Shown here piece after piece: positions 7,357 to 17,635 of a stretch of 18,841 nucleotides of DNA. The DNA comes from Cladosporium sp. IMV 00045 (Eukaryota; Ascomycota; Dothideomycetes; Cladosporiales; Cladosporiaceae). The stretch covers positions 1 through 18,841 of the forward strand of contig MSJI02000040.1 of NCBI GenBank assembly GCA_001931905.2, read 5' to 3'. Made by a program: the position numbers and the translations under genes. The notes beneath the pieces were generated by a model. The model did not search any database. It was given only the letters and a program-made list of their open reading frames with translations, and was not told the DNA's origin. Within the stretch, counting starts at the first letter, position 1. Each line of letters begins with the position of its first letter.

Positions 7357-9908
7357 GGCTGCGGCGTGTGTTGATGTTGATGCTTGTCTCAGGTGGGTGG
7401 TTGCCGGTCCCCGCTTTCAGGGTTGTTTATGTGATGAGGGGGAGTGAGATGAGCAACAGAGCGCGGTGGGTGACGGAGAAGGCTGTTTGTTTGGGGTTGG
7501 GGAGTAGTAGTGTTGTGATGATTCGGCGGCGGCGGCGGCGGCGGAGGCGGCGGCGACAACGGGGAGAAGAGGGTTCGGGACGAGGGAGGGCGGTCTCGCA
7601 GGTGGTAGTAGTGTTGTGTCGAAAGTGGCGCGCCGGTGGAGTACGTCCGTTTTTGCGCTTTGAAGCCCGCAGAATTCAGTCTAGGAGGGGTACAGAAGTG
7701 GGAGTACTGCGGGTGTTCTGGAAGAAGAAGACCCGCCAGCACGCGCGCGCTTGGTATGTAGGTATCAGGCGCAGGTCGCTTGTCAAGGAATCTTTCTGCT
7801 TTTTCAGATGGATCGAGGGGAATGTGGACGATTGGATGCCAGGCACGCGCAGATGAGGAAAAAGGGCAGGGAAAAAGGGCGTCAGAGGGGGGGCTTTTGA
7901 TCTTCTCTCGTCTGTCGAATAAACACAGAAGAAAGCTCGGGTCAAGAAGCGCGTGGACACGTGCCAGATTCCGTGTCATGCTTTCCTCCTTCCCTGTCTT
8001 CCCATCACTACTGTGATCCTGCAATTCACATACATGTGGGAGATTGTTTTTGTTTTGTGTCAGATGCATGAAGGGGCAATCGTGATTAAGCAAGTATCCT
8101 CGAAATAACCATGTCTGCTCCTATCCTGTGTGAAACCAAGCACATCTCCAGCAGTAAGATCGCATAAGCAGAGCTATCATCTGGCATATAAGAGAAAAAA
8201 TTCTCTTCCCTGTCACCGCAATGCAAGCAGCCGGAATAGCGGCAGTCCCACAAGTCTTCCGTGGAAACCCCAACCTATACAGCACCAACGCAGCCCTAAA
8301 GGCAGCTTAGTAGCATGCCGCCGCCCGAGCCGCAGAGGATAGCGTCATTAGTTTCGACAATGGCTCGAGAGAATAGTGATGAGTAACGGAGGGAAGAGAA
8401 AGGAAGACTATGTCATCATCTGAGTCTTGAATGTATGAGTGGGAAACCCATTCGTATAATCGACTGTCGGTCGAAAAGAAAGAGGAAGTGGTTTTGTCTA
8501 CCTCATTGACATACCACAAAATCCATTCCGTAGAGTGCCGAAGCATGACGACAAGACGGCATTGGCGATCGACGAGGAGCGGTGTAGTTGTCGTTCCTAT
8601 CTCTTCCTCTTCCAAGGCGATTATGCCCTAGTCTTACTAACATGGGTATAAGACGAGAGGGAAACGACAAGCTCTCAATGGCCTTCACCTACGAAACAAA
8701 GGACAATATACACACTCGTCGCCAATGGTATCTAGATGCCTCGCACGAATCGCAATAGATATCACGCACCCCCAAACCCCTCACAGGCCTTCCCTTCCTT
8801 ACCTCAATGATTATTCGCCCGCTGCGAACATCGTCTCGCTGACCAACAAGAATGACATCGTCACACAAAAGGACGACCGTTACACGCACAAGCGTGCGAG
8901 CGTGCGTGTGTGAGCGTCCATGCACAGCAGCGGCCAGGGTGTGTGCATCGGCCGAAGGAAGCCGGATCGACGAACGTTCATCATCGTCGACTTCATCATC
9001 GCGTTGTCGGTGTTGAACCGGCTGCAAATGATTCCGTGAGAGCAAGTAAACTGTAGACGTCAGAAACAAACACGGACTTGATGCAATAAGGGCAAGAGCG
9101 AATACCTACCCTCTCATCATGAACAACCGGCTTCGTCTGCAATCGACTGTTCGCGATGAAGCAAGATATATCAGATCACATATGTATTCAGGGAAAAGAC
9201 ATAAGCAAGTGTGATAAGATGAAGTTGAAAAACAAAAGACAATATCTTCGCATCCTCTCTCTAAAAGCTACCTAATGTATCTCGATTCAATCGTACTCGA
9301 TCGAAAAAAACCGGAAAGAACCACCCATGAAAAGTAACGCCAAATTCCAGCCCTCCCATATATGGAGAGAGTTGGCGCCTCCTTCCCTGGTTAGGTATCT
9401 TCCCTTCCCTTTCCCTGTCCTTTCCCCTTCCTCAGATGCGGATTCTTTTTGCAGCCGGAAAGCACCTTCCCGTAAATTCCTCCAGGACCTCTATCGCGCA
9501 CGCGCGACCAAGGTTGTTCCCGCAGAAAAAAGGAGAACATGTGAATTCCAGGCTGACTGGTTATAAAAGAGAAATAAAAAATCGTCGTCGCGGTCATGAA
9601 TTGGTGTACTGTGCCGGGGGGTAATGTGTGTGTCGTGTGCCAAAAATCGAATGCTGGTCGGTTTCTGATATAATAGGAAATAAACGAGAGTGATGAAAAA
9701 GAATGAATGGAATCGTAGTCGGTGATTGTACAGACACGGAGAAAAGCGGGTTTGCACACATCCGGGTCCGTTTTGTTCGTTCGTTCGTCGTGGATTTGGT
9801 TAAAAGACAGCGCCATCGCTTTGTTGGTTTTTGTACATCGCGCTCTGGGCGGATGGCGGGTGCGCATTAGATGGGTATTGGTGTTTGATTTGCCGTGTTT
9901 GCTGTCTT
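7357..9908. other. Gene-poor region upstream of CKS1
   Basis: About 2.5 kb between CKS1 and the next minus-strand gene. The first several hundred bases are purine-rich on the plus strand, hence CT-rich on the CKS1 sense strand, and should hold its promoter and 5' UTR. The right end should include the 3' UTR of the gene at 9909. Open frames on both strands (for example 8307-8615, 8689-9069, 9391-9867, all minus) show no domain, no splice-extended partner and low-complexity composition, so I do not call them genes. A CArG-like palindrome sits at 9356-9365 and a GT/CG-rich hairpin at about 8882-8909. Confidence 0.55.
7524..7555. repeat. CGG trinucleotide repeat in the CKS1 upstream region
   Basis: About ten CGG units with one cggagg interruption, 170-200 bp upstream of the CKS1 start codon. 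On the CKS1 sense strand it is a CCG tract and may be in the 5' UTR or core promoter. Confidence 0.9.
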
Positions 9909-10682
9909 TTAAATCCAGAGAGCGGTCTGGCGGTGCTCTTCGAACAGATCAACCACCAAGCTGTGGATTTCGCTGAGGTAGTCGGACGCGGCGAAGGCAC
10001 CGAGGTTGCGCGAGCGCATGTATGCGATGTCGGCGTCTTGCTCGGCGCTGCGGACGGTCTGGCCGTACTCCTCAGCGATCTCGTCGAGCTGCTGCAGCTC
10101 CTTTCCGAAGGGGTTGTCACGAGGTGCCTCGACGGTGGCGTCGAGATTGAGCGTGAACTCCGAGGACACGCGGGTGCTGCTGGGAGGCGATTGCAGGCGC
10201 TGAACACTACGCTTGCGGCTGAGGGTCTCGTGGGCTTGCTTTGAGTGCGAGGCAGCGCGTTGGGGAAGAATTGGCGCCTCGAATGATGCAGTGTGGGAAA
10301 GGCTCGGTGAGTGGATGGGCGAGTTGGTGTCGACTGCAGGCTTGAAGTATTGGCTCAGGTGGTTAGGCGAGCACTCGATGGGGGACTCGTCGACAGAGGA
10401 CATGTCGGTGGAGTGCACGCTCCTGGCGCTGGCGTCGGTGTCGTCGCCGGACGAAGACGAGGCAGAAGAGGCAGAGAAGTCGCGGTGTCCATTCGATCCG
10501 TTGATGTCTGGCGCGCTGTAGGAGAGCATGTTTGTGGTCGACACGAGAGCTACGGGGCCAGAGATCTGACCCCGAACGACGGGCCTGCCGTTGCGGTGAC
10601 TTGCTGCGCGACCCATTGGACTACTGATGGCGGGAGCATCGGTCTTCTTGCCGCGGGTGGTGAAGGCACGAACGAGCGACAT
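9909..10682 (-). CDS. Conserved fungal protein of unknown function, Ser-rich
   Basis: Single exon, 257 aa, start MSLVRAFTTRGKK. The N-terminus is basic, followed by RPVVRGQISGPVALVSTTNMLSYSAPDI (about residues 33-60, split here only by reading), which looks like a conserved block, then a Ser/Asp-rich probably disordered middle (about 65-185) full of SP motifs. The C-terminal 68 residues (from NPFGKELQQLDEIAEEYG) are dense in charged and hydrophobic residues and predicted helical: it contains AEQDADIAYMRSR and SDYLSEIHSLVVDLFEEH. I recognise this arrangement as resembling an uncharacterised family of Pezizomycotina, from memory only; no enzyme motif, signal peptide or membrane segment is visible. 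The continuous frame, natural composition and patterned ends support a real gene. Upstream, the sense strand is strongly CT-rich (about 10700-11300), as in many fungal promoters. Confidence 0.82.
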   Translation of the reverse strand: MSLVRAFTTRGKKTDAPAISSPMGRAASHRNGRPVVRGQISGPVALVSTTNMLSYSAPDINGSNGHRDFSASSASSSSGDDTDASARSVHSTDMSSVDESPIECSPNHLSQYFKPAVDTNSPIHSPSLSHTASFEAPILPQRAASHSKQAHETLSRKRSVQRLQSPPSSTRVSSEFTLNLDATVEAPRDNPFGKELQQLDEIAEEYGQTVRSAEQDADIAYMRSRNLGAFAASDYLSEIHSLVVDLFEEHRQTALWI

Positions 10683-12188
10683 TTTGTATGTTAGGTTGGC
10701 GAGGGATGTGGAGTCGAGGATGTGATTCGCGTTGTTATTGTTGCTAAGTTCGGCAGCGGATTGTTTGTCACAAGCTAGGTCGCAGGCTGATGGGTTGTCT
10801 GAGTCGTGAAGACGTAGGTCTTATGGCAAACAACGGGTCAGGCGCAGAGTGTCTCGGATACAGAGGGTCGGTTGGACTCCTTAGGGGTTGCAAAGGAGGG
10901 CACAGTGGGACCAAAAAGAAGGGATGAAATGTCGCAGACACTTTCGTGAGTAGTAGTAGGTAGTGGGTTGAATGTGAAGCGAGCCGGCGGATATTGGATC
11001 TGTCTCTCAAGGAATGTGGAATTGCGGACTCGCAGGGCGAAGCAGCAGCAAACTCGCGGAGCAGTGAACGTGGGTCGTCAGGCTAGGTGACGGGGTCAAG
11101 TGAGTGAGTGAAGAATGCGCAGGCCACAGGCGCGTGAATGAAAAAAGAGTGACTAGGAGGGAGTGCTGTATCAAGCGAGTGTCAGGAAGAGAGAGAGAAG
11201 CGAGAAGCGAAAGACCACAGAGAGTCAGGCCGTCGGACGAAGCGCTTGAAAGAGGCCTGCGAAGCGTGGAGGAGAGCGCAAAGCACCCAAGCACAAGCAC
11301 TTTCGACCTTTCACCCGCGTTTCACTGCGACTTCGATGGGCAATCGCAGGCCAATCACGGCGCTTGAAGGCTCTGTTAGGCGTCAGGCTACTGCAGGAAC
11401 TATCCAAACCGCATCCACTAAGCACCACCATGCCGCAGATACCGTGCAGGCGGAACGGCGGCAGGCCTGTCATAGGCCTGTGCCTCTGTCCGGCTCAACA
11501 CTTCTGCCGCCGGCGTGTGGAGAGTAACGCCATTTTCAACTCCTGCCATGCCTGCAACATGTGAGTTGTGCGCGTGTGCGTTTTCCTTGTCGCCCAACCC
11601 AACCGCCCTCCCAGACAAGATACTTGGGGACTCAGTCCCATGCGGGCTCCAATAGAACAGCCAGCTGCTCGCTACCACCTGACAGACCACTCGTGTACCT
11701 CTACATGTATTCAAGCGCCCATGTACCTCTCACAAACGCCCATGTGCCTCCCTCACCAGACATACTCGCGAGGCGTGCGTGACAAGGCGCGACAAGGCGA
11801 AACGGCCGAGCGTCGCATGCAAATCGATGCCCTTTCAACCGTCGACCCACTCGCCCACTGCGCTATCCAACTCCTACGAGTGTCCAGACTCTCGAGACCA
11901 CTCCACGCGCGAGTCACTTCTGATCCGTGCTTGCTCTTTGCACAATGCTCTTGCAACCCAGTATTTCTGTCGTCACAGCACGCAAGCAAGCGTTGCAATC
12001 ATGACACAAACACACATCTGTGCAAATTACCACACAAACAAAAAACAACCTTCAGTAGTTACCACAAAATTGAACAGACTTTCAGCCTTCCACGTACGCT
12101 GTGGCGTCCTGTTCCCAAAGTCTGAGCCGGGAACAAAAAACTTTGTACAGTCCCTCGGAGGGTTCTCAGGTGTGTTGTGACGAAAAAC

Positions 12189-12211
12189 CTTCGCGAAGTC
12201 AAGTCGCGAAG
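12189..12211. repeat. Inverted repeat containing two TCGCGA palindromes
   Basis: cttcgcga (12189-12196) and tcgcgaag (12204-12211) are exact reverse complements around a 7-nt spacer; each arm contains tcgcga. Functional role unknown. Confidence 0.75.
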
Positions 12212-13088
12212 CTCACCCGCGCCGCCGAATCGGGCAGGAGAACACATCATCAAGCCAGCAGCCCAGCAGCCCGTCCACATAGCGCGCCATCTTTTGTTGT
12301 GTGTATCTTCCTTTTCTGTGGTCCTCCGGAAAATCGCGTGCACGTCCAACAGCCGCTCGCTCTCGTGGCCAGCCGAACGAACGGACGGCAGATCGCAAAT
12401 CGCCAAATCGCAAAAACCCCGTTCGCGTTCGGCTTGCTCTCCTTCCCTGCCTGCCTCGTGCTCGTGCTTGTTCGGTTCGTGCGTGCGCTCAAGCAGTCGA
12501 TCAGCAATAGTGCAGTATGCACCGCACACTCGGTGCTCACACGCCTATATCTCACACAAACTATGATATAAAAGGTCTATAGATGTGATCGCACTGACTG
12601 TATGTAATCAATTCTTAGCTAGCGAGGCTGCCTACTCCTGAATATTGAAATGCATGCCCGACCCCTGATATTCCCCCTTTGGGCTTTTCGGATAAAGATT
12701 CTCTTTATGTGCGACAGGAGGCCGAGTCGGGTGTCGATATTGGCGTGCTGGGGTTTGGTATTATAAGGAGGACGTTCCTGTCTCGTCACTGTCGCTCCAG
12801 ATTAGAGTGATATCTTGGACTCTTTTATTATGTTTGTTAGACGATATATTCGATGATGACTCGGTTACATGTAAGTGATGCATTGATGATATTGTGTCGA
12901 TGACGCCTTTCATCGCGATGCCATTAGACGGGGAATCGCACCAGTGCATGTGTGTTTGATCCTTACATCGTCGCACCGCCATCTCTGTCTTTTCATCATC
13001 GTTTGAAAGCTCGCTTTGCATAGCAATGTCATAGCACTTGTCCATTTCATCTTGTGAGATACAAATATGCTGTTTGGAGTTGACGCTT

Positions 13089-13287
13089 AGGTGTAACTAG
13101 GGTTAGAATTATTGACTTTACCATTCATTCAAAGCGTGCTAGCGTGTTCCCTGTGCTCGTGACGTCTTTTCTGTCATTTTCCAAAACCCTTGTCGCATCC
13201 TGGTCGTAACAGCACAATTGCTTACTTTTCCTTCATCTTGTGGGTTGCGTTGGAGCAAAATATTGGTAAGGTGTAACTAGGGTTAGG
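13089..13287. repeat. Pair of 18-bp telomere-like direct repeats
   Basis: aggtgtaactagggttag occurs at 13089-13106 and again at 13269-13286, 180 bp apart and in the same orientation. The second copy continues into ggtt, so it contains gggttagggtt, matching the TTAGGG telomere repeat of most filamentous fungi. The DNA between shows no coding potential. Confidence 0.8.
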
Positions 13288-13616
13288 GTTGGCTCGAAGA
13301 ACTTCCCTCTAAGCGAGGTTGGAGGGGGCCGCTTGGCGAGTGGTTATGTGGTGCTTATAGAGACGTCGGGTGTTGATTGATGGTACGTCATGCTTGATGT
13401 ATAAGATCATGATGATGTCTGGGGATGCGGATATTGACTCCATGTTGCGTTTTCACGTTTGAGCTCGTTGTTGGGTGTGAGAAAAAAAAGTCGGCTTACA
13501 CAGATCAAGACGGTCGGATTCCGATGAAAAGTGACGAGGTTTCGCAAAGACGGGTACCTCCACCAGTCTTCTCATCACCTCGAAAACGTTCTTCATGCTG
13601 AACAGTAATTGATACA

Positions 13617-16295
13617 TCAAACCTGGTATCTATTTCTCAATGCTTCATGACCCCTCCCTCCACGACTCCCTGCATACCTCTCCCCAACCACCAAATCCCC
13701 GACCTCCCCACCCGTAAACGAACAATGACCAACCTCCCAATCCCCCATCCCCTTCACCACGCCCCATTTTACAGGCACAAACGGTGCATCCCCATCTCCC
13801 TCCGGCCTATGCGCCGCAGCCGCCAGCACAACCGAACAACTCCCCGCCACCGGCATAGCAGACTGCAACCTACGAAACCCCACCCCCACCGCAAAAGCCA
13901 GCATCACCGTCCCCAGCACGAGCAAACACACGATCGGCGGACAACTATACCCCACAGCGGACACGCTCGACTGCTCGTCTTCCACGCCGTCGACGTAAAC
14001 GTGCACGCGCGCCAGGAACAGCGCCTGCGAAATCAGCCAGTGCAGCGTGGCAGAGGCGACGATGAGCGGCACGCCGTAGACGTACGGCAATTGCAGCCAG
14101 TACGTGGAGCGCTGCGCGGCGGTCGGGGAGGTGACGCGCAGACTGGCGCGGTGCACGGCGTACCCGCTGTGTTCGTGGGCCAGGTGCAAGGCGGTGTAGA
14201 GGGCGTTGTAGAGGAGGTAGAGGAAGGAGACGAGGGCTTGCGGGGTGTTGGCTAAGAGGACGGAGGAGATCAGTCCGTTGGTGCCGGTGCTGGGGAGGGA
14301 GGTGGAGATGAGCGATTCGGAGTTGATGGTGCTGAAGCCGAAGGCGAGGAGGTTGTTGTTTTTTTGGCGGATGGGGCCGAGGGCGAGCATTAGGAGGAAG
14401 ATGGTTGCGATCAGGGTGCCGAGGCAGAGGGTGAGGGTTAGCGCCCAGCGTGAGCGGGAGATGGCGTGTCGCCATTGGAGGGGGCGGGGGTTGGTGAAGG
14501 TCGTGGGCGGTGGGTTGGTGTTGGGGTGGGTTGTGTTTGGAGGGGAGGTTTGGAAGATGCGTGAGGTGGAGAGCCAGGGCCAGAGGTTGGGTGCAAAGGT
14601 GGCGATGAAAGCTGGTGGCTTCCTTGTCATAGCGATGGGGTTGGGTGACGTCTCCATCTGCCATTTGGTAGGGCCCTTTTGTAAGTCACGCTTGCTATTG
14701 AGGCAGCGCCCGCTTGTGTTCTCATCTGGCACGTCCAGCCAGCTAGCGATAGCATCACCGACTGTTACTAACGTGATCTCACGCTGCCGGAACAAAGTCC
14801 AGAGCATAGCGAGACTCTTGATGGCGTTGCAGACTATCACGGCAGTGAGGATCTGAGTGGAGAATTGTAGCTTGCAGCGCTTCTGGGTCTTTTGTGCCAG
14901 GCAATGATCGACTTTCTTGCCTCCCACCGTCCAGTTTGTGGCGTTGGCTCTGGCCTTCGAGAAATCGCAGTCTCTCCGCCAACTTCCTGAGGGCACAGCC
15001 AGATCTTCGCAAATCCTATGTCTAGGTCAGTAAAGCCATATTGCCGCTTAAGCCGATGCCATGTAAGGAAACGCAGGGTAATGTTCGCTTTATCGAGACG
15101 CTGTCACTGGTTTGTCCAGACAGTGACTTGTGACCATCGTCCGATGGTGAAGATGTTCGAGGCAGATGCTTGAAGGAAGTTACTCGACTCACCAACTGGC
15201 AGGACTATCGGCATAGATCTCAACTTCACGGTCGTAGAAGACGGTGTTGTTCTTTCTGACCCCATCTTCATTCGTCATGACGAGCAAGTGCGCATGCCCT
15301 GAGATGAATTCCTTCCCGTATGTGTCTATGCAATCGAAGCTGTCCAGAGTCTCAAAGGTCGTTGGATCCGCATTGTAAGCATCCCGGACTGCGGCGACTC
15401 TAGGAATGTCCGAGGGCTGTATGGTTGGGACGTAATCAAAAGTCAGTGCTGGCACGGGATCACCATACCGGGGATCGAAGACTCCCCCGGCTAGGAACGC
15501 GTCGTTAGCCACAACGACATGATACTGATTCGCGTCTAGAGTCTTGAAGATGGCCGAGTTGTAGAGCAGATGAATCGGCACGCTGCTGACACCCAGAAGA
15601 ACCCAAAGTATCCTGCGCCGCCATGAGATCCGGAATAGGTTTCGCACGCCTGCGACGCCAATGTCGAGCCAGTCGCCGCGCGCATGTGCTACGTCGCACT
15701 CCTTCCGTGTTGGCGAGCTCAGAGCTTGCATGGTGTAGTTGGAGGCAGAAAGTAAGATCGAACTCAGCCCATTTATCAGGATGTGCAGCCAAAGCGCCCA
15801 AGTGTTGACGGTGCTGCATTCACCTACAAATGCGGTTCCCATGCCATTTTCCAGAGGAAAGTGCACACTGGCCCATATAGCCAGGATGATATTCGTGAGT
15901 AGTACGCAAGTTGCGATTATCGCTGACAGCGCGACGCCGAATCGCCAGCCTTGCAGTCGGCGGGGCTTGATTTTGCCATTTCGTGAGTTTCTTGTCGGGG
16001 GAGACTCCTGTAATACAAGGATGCCTGAGCCGTCTTTGAGTGACTCTTCCGTTGGAGAGGCGCCACCATGCTTCAGCAGCGAGTCATCGTCCGCGTTCGC
16101 GCCGTCGATACAGGTGTGGCCAGTGAGAGTGCTCGTTGCTTTGCTGCGATGCTGTCAGCACGAGTGATCCTCACTATGAAAGTGGTTAGCAGCAGCTGAC
16201 CTTGGGGGTTGCAAAGTCCCCAGCTCGTATGTGTAAGCACCATCTTGCCCATCAAGCCCATTGAGCGCGCTGTAGTCGATAGGCAGCGAGGCCAT
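13617..16295 (-). CDS. Polytopic membrane protein with N-terminal DUF6536 domain (3 exons)
   Basis: Predicted integral membrane protein of 814 aa; function of the family is unknown to me. Exons on the minus strand are 16295-16201, 16143-15193 and 15015-13617 (introns of 57 and 177 bp), which together give 815 codons with no internal stop. The first 96 residues are a polar cytosol-like segment. From residue 97 (GWRFGVALSAII) the DUF6536 block runs through TM1 (about 101-123), the ECSTVNTW loop, TM2 (147-168, LHILINGLSSILL), the SNYTMQALSSPTRKE and HARGDWLDIGV stretch, and TM3 (210-231, SSVPIHLLYNSAIF). A large loop at 232-400 carries NxT sites and cysteines, then TM4 (403-424), TM5 (539-561), a long hydrophobic segment at 596-628, TM7 (660-682) and TM8 (708-728). 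The tail has SCSVVLAAAAHRP and PVKWG, which recur in this family. Exon 2 to 3 joins as SASW-ICEDL. Start ATG 16295 is the first Met in frame. Confidence 0.9.
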
Positions 16296-16442
16296 GCTAT
16301 CATGACCTAGGCGTAGCCCTTACTGCCTCATCACATGTACTTTTGAGAAGGAAAGGACTCAGCTGTAAATTCAGACGCGGAGGCACTATGAGCCCGCGCG
16401 CCTGGAACATACCGCTAGATCCTCACATTCTGCAGATACATA

Positions 16443-16464
16443 CCCAAACAAGTGCCTGTTTGGG
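16443..16464. repeat. Perfect 8-bp inverted repeat upstream of the DUF6536 gene
   Basis: cccaaaca (16443-16450) pairs exactly with tgtttggg (16457-16464) around a 6-nt loop, followed by cattttg. It lies about 150 bp upstream of the DUF6536 ATG, so it could be in the leader RNA or be a binding site. Confidence 0.75.
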
Positions 16465-17616
16465 CATTTTGATGGAACTGCAAGGTTGAGCCATGCGAAG
16501 TTAAGGCGGACCAAAATCCTGAAGGATTCGACGTTCGACGCCTGATTCGCTGAGCGAGGTCCGGCGGTCTCAGACTTTTGGTCTTGACTGGTTAGCGTGC
16601 ACGTCTCGACGAAGAGTTGGCCGCGCACCATTACTTGTAATAAACCCATGTCGAAATGTCCAATGTTGCGACGATCAGTCATGGCTGTGCAAAATGTCTT
16701 TCGGGCTGGCTGCAAAGTTGTAGCCACTGACTTGAAGCGTCACGAACATGTTACTGTTCGTGTGCTATTTTATTAACCGGTATTTTGGATCTCCAACAGT
16801 CAGGAAATAGAGACGTGGTTGGAAACGTCTGACAAGAGATTGCTGGTCACGACCTTCCAAACAGGCGCGAGAAAGCAGAGTCGGACTCTGCGAAGATTCA
16901 TGAACAGCTGTAGCATTGCAAAAGGCCGGATCGAATTCGAGACATGAGATCCAAGTCTAGCATGTAAATACTCTCGGACTCCAAGGGTGCTGGTAAGATA
17001 TAAGGCGTTCGACCAAGCCCTGCCAGATCCGATGCAAGCGCGACGGGTGATCTCATGCTAGGCCTTGTAGGCCCAGAAGGCCGGTTTAGCTGCACAAGAT
17101 CGTAGCGATTTCTAAAGCTTACTTTCTATCGCAAGCGCTGGCGCGGCTGATGTAAGTTGGTATAATAGCACAGGAGACCTTTGTCGAGAACGACTGTTGA
17201 ACAGTTGGTCTCATTGGTGCAAAATCAGTCGAAAGTGCGCCGCCAAACCCGGTCGCTCTCTGAGGGCTCAAATCAATGCCTTTCATGTGACGTACCGAAG
17301 ATTAGCGCAGCTTCTCGTAAGACATATGTATCTGAAAGTATCTGGGCAGTAGAGGAGTCAAGGTCGGAACGCCAACGCCAGATATGTGTGGTTTGAGAAG
17401 GGAGGAGTGCTAGAGATGAAGATGCCTTCAGTCCCTTGCCCAGGCGGTGGAGTTGATAGGAGATATTGGCTATCTCTTGGATTGGCTGAAGACTTCTGCT
17501 CTGTCCTTGGAGATCTTCAAGCCTTCCAGCCTGGACTCAAGCCTGGCAAGCTGGGAGTAGATGCAGAGGGGGTTCAGAGCGCCAAGTGCGAACGCATGAT
17601 CGCTGCAAGTAAGGCA

Positions 17617-17635
17617 TGTGTGTGTGTGTGTGTGT
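17617..17635. repeat. TG dinucleotide microsatellite
   Basis: Nine uninterrupted TG units in non-coding DNA. Confidence 0.95.

Larger units (their letters stand above)
10683..13616. other. Gene-poor region upstream of the unknown protein gene
   Basis: About 2.9 kb without a supportable gene. From 10683 to about 11300 the minus strand is pyrimidine-rich and likely carries the promoter and leader of the gene at 9909-10682. From about 11500 to 12550 the plus strand is CA- and CG-rich; its open frames (for example 11568-12125, plus) are Cys/His/Arg-rich with no recognisable domain. TCGCGA motifs cluster near 12190-12211 and tandem aatcgc units near 12391-12412. A TATA-like tataaaag lies at 12567-12574. 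From 12600 on the DNA is more AT-rich and contains two telomere-like 18-bp repeats. The last part is the 3' flank of the DUF6536 gene. Confidence 0.55.

Noticed and set aside
7389..8093. 234-codon minus-strand frame upstream of CKS1
   Set aside because: Low-complexity proline run comes from the CGG repeat; the rest has no pattern and lies where the CKS1 promoter and leader should be.
8307..9867. Minus-strand frames of 102, 126 and 158 codons
   Set aside because: No recognised domains, biased composition, no consistent splicing between them; fits non-coding DNA and the 3' flank of the gene at 9909.
11568..12125. 185-codon plus-strand frame with many Cys and His
   Set aside because: Cysteines have no zinc-finger spacing, overlapping frames on both strands are equally open, and the DNA is CA/CG-rich.
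12650..12766. 38-codon plus-strand frame (MHARPLIFPLWAF) about 75 bp after a TATA-like tataaaag
   Set aside because: Suggestive spacing, but too short, no homologue recalled, and the TATA-like site is common by chance.
12761..13045. 94-codon minus-strand frame
   Set aside because: No domain or signal peptide; hydrophilic and unpatterned; no supporting splice sites. Kept as low-probability only.
13647..14856. Plus-strand frames of about 200 codons opposite the DUF6536 gene
   Set aside because: Arg/His/Pro-rich reverse-complement shadows of the membrane-protein exon.
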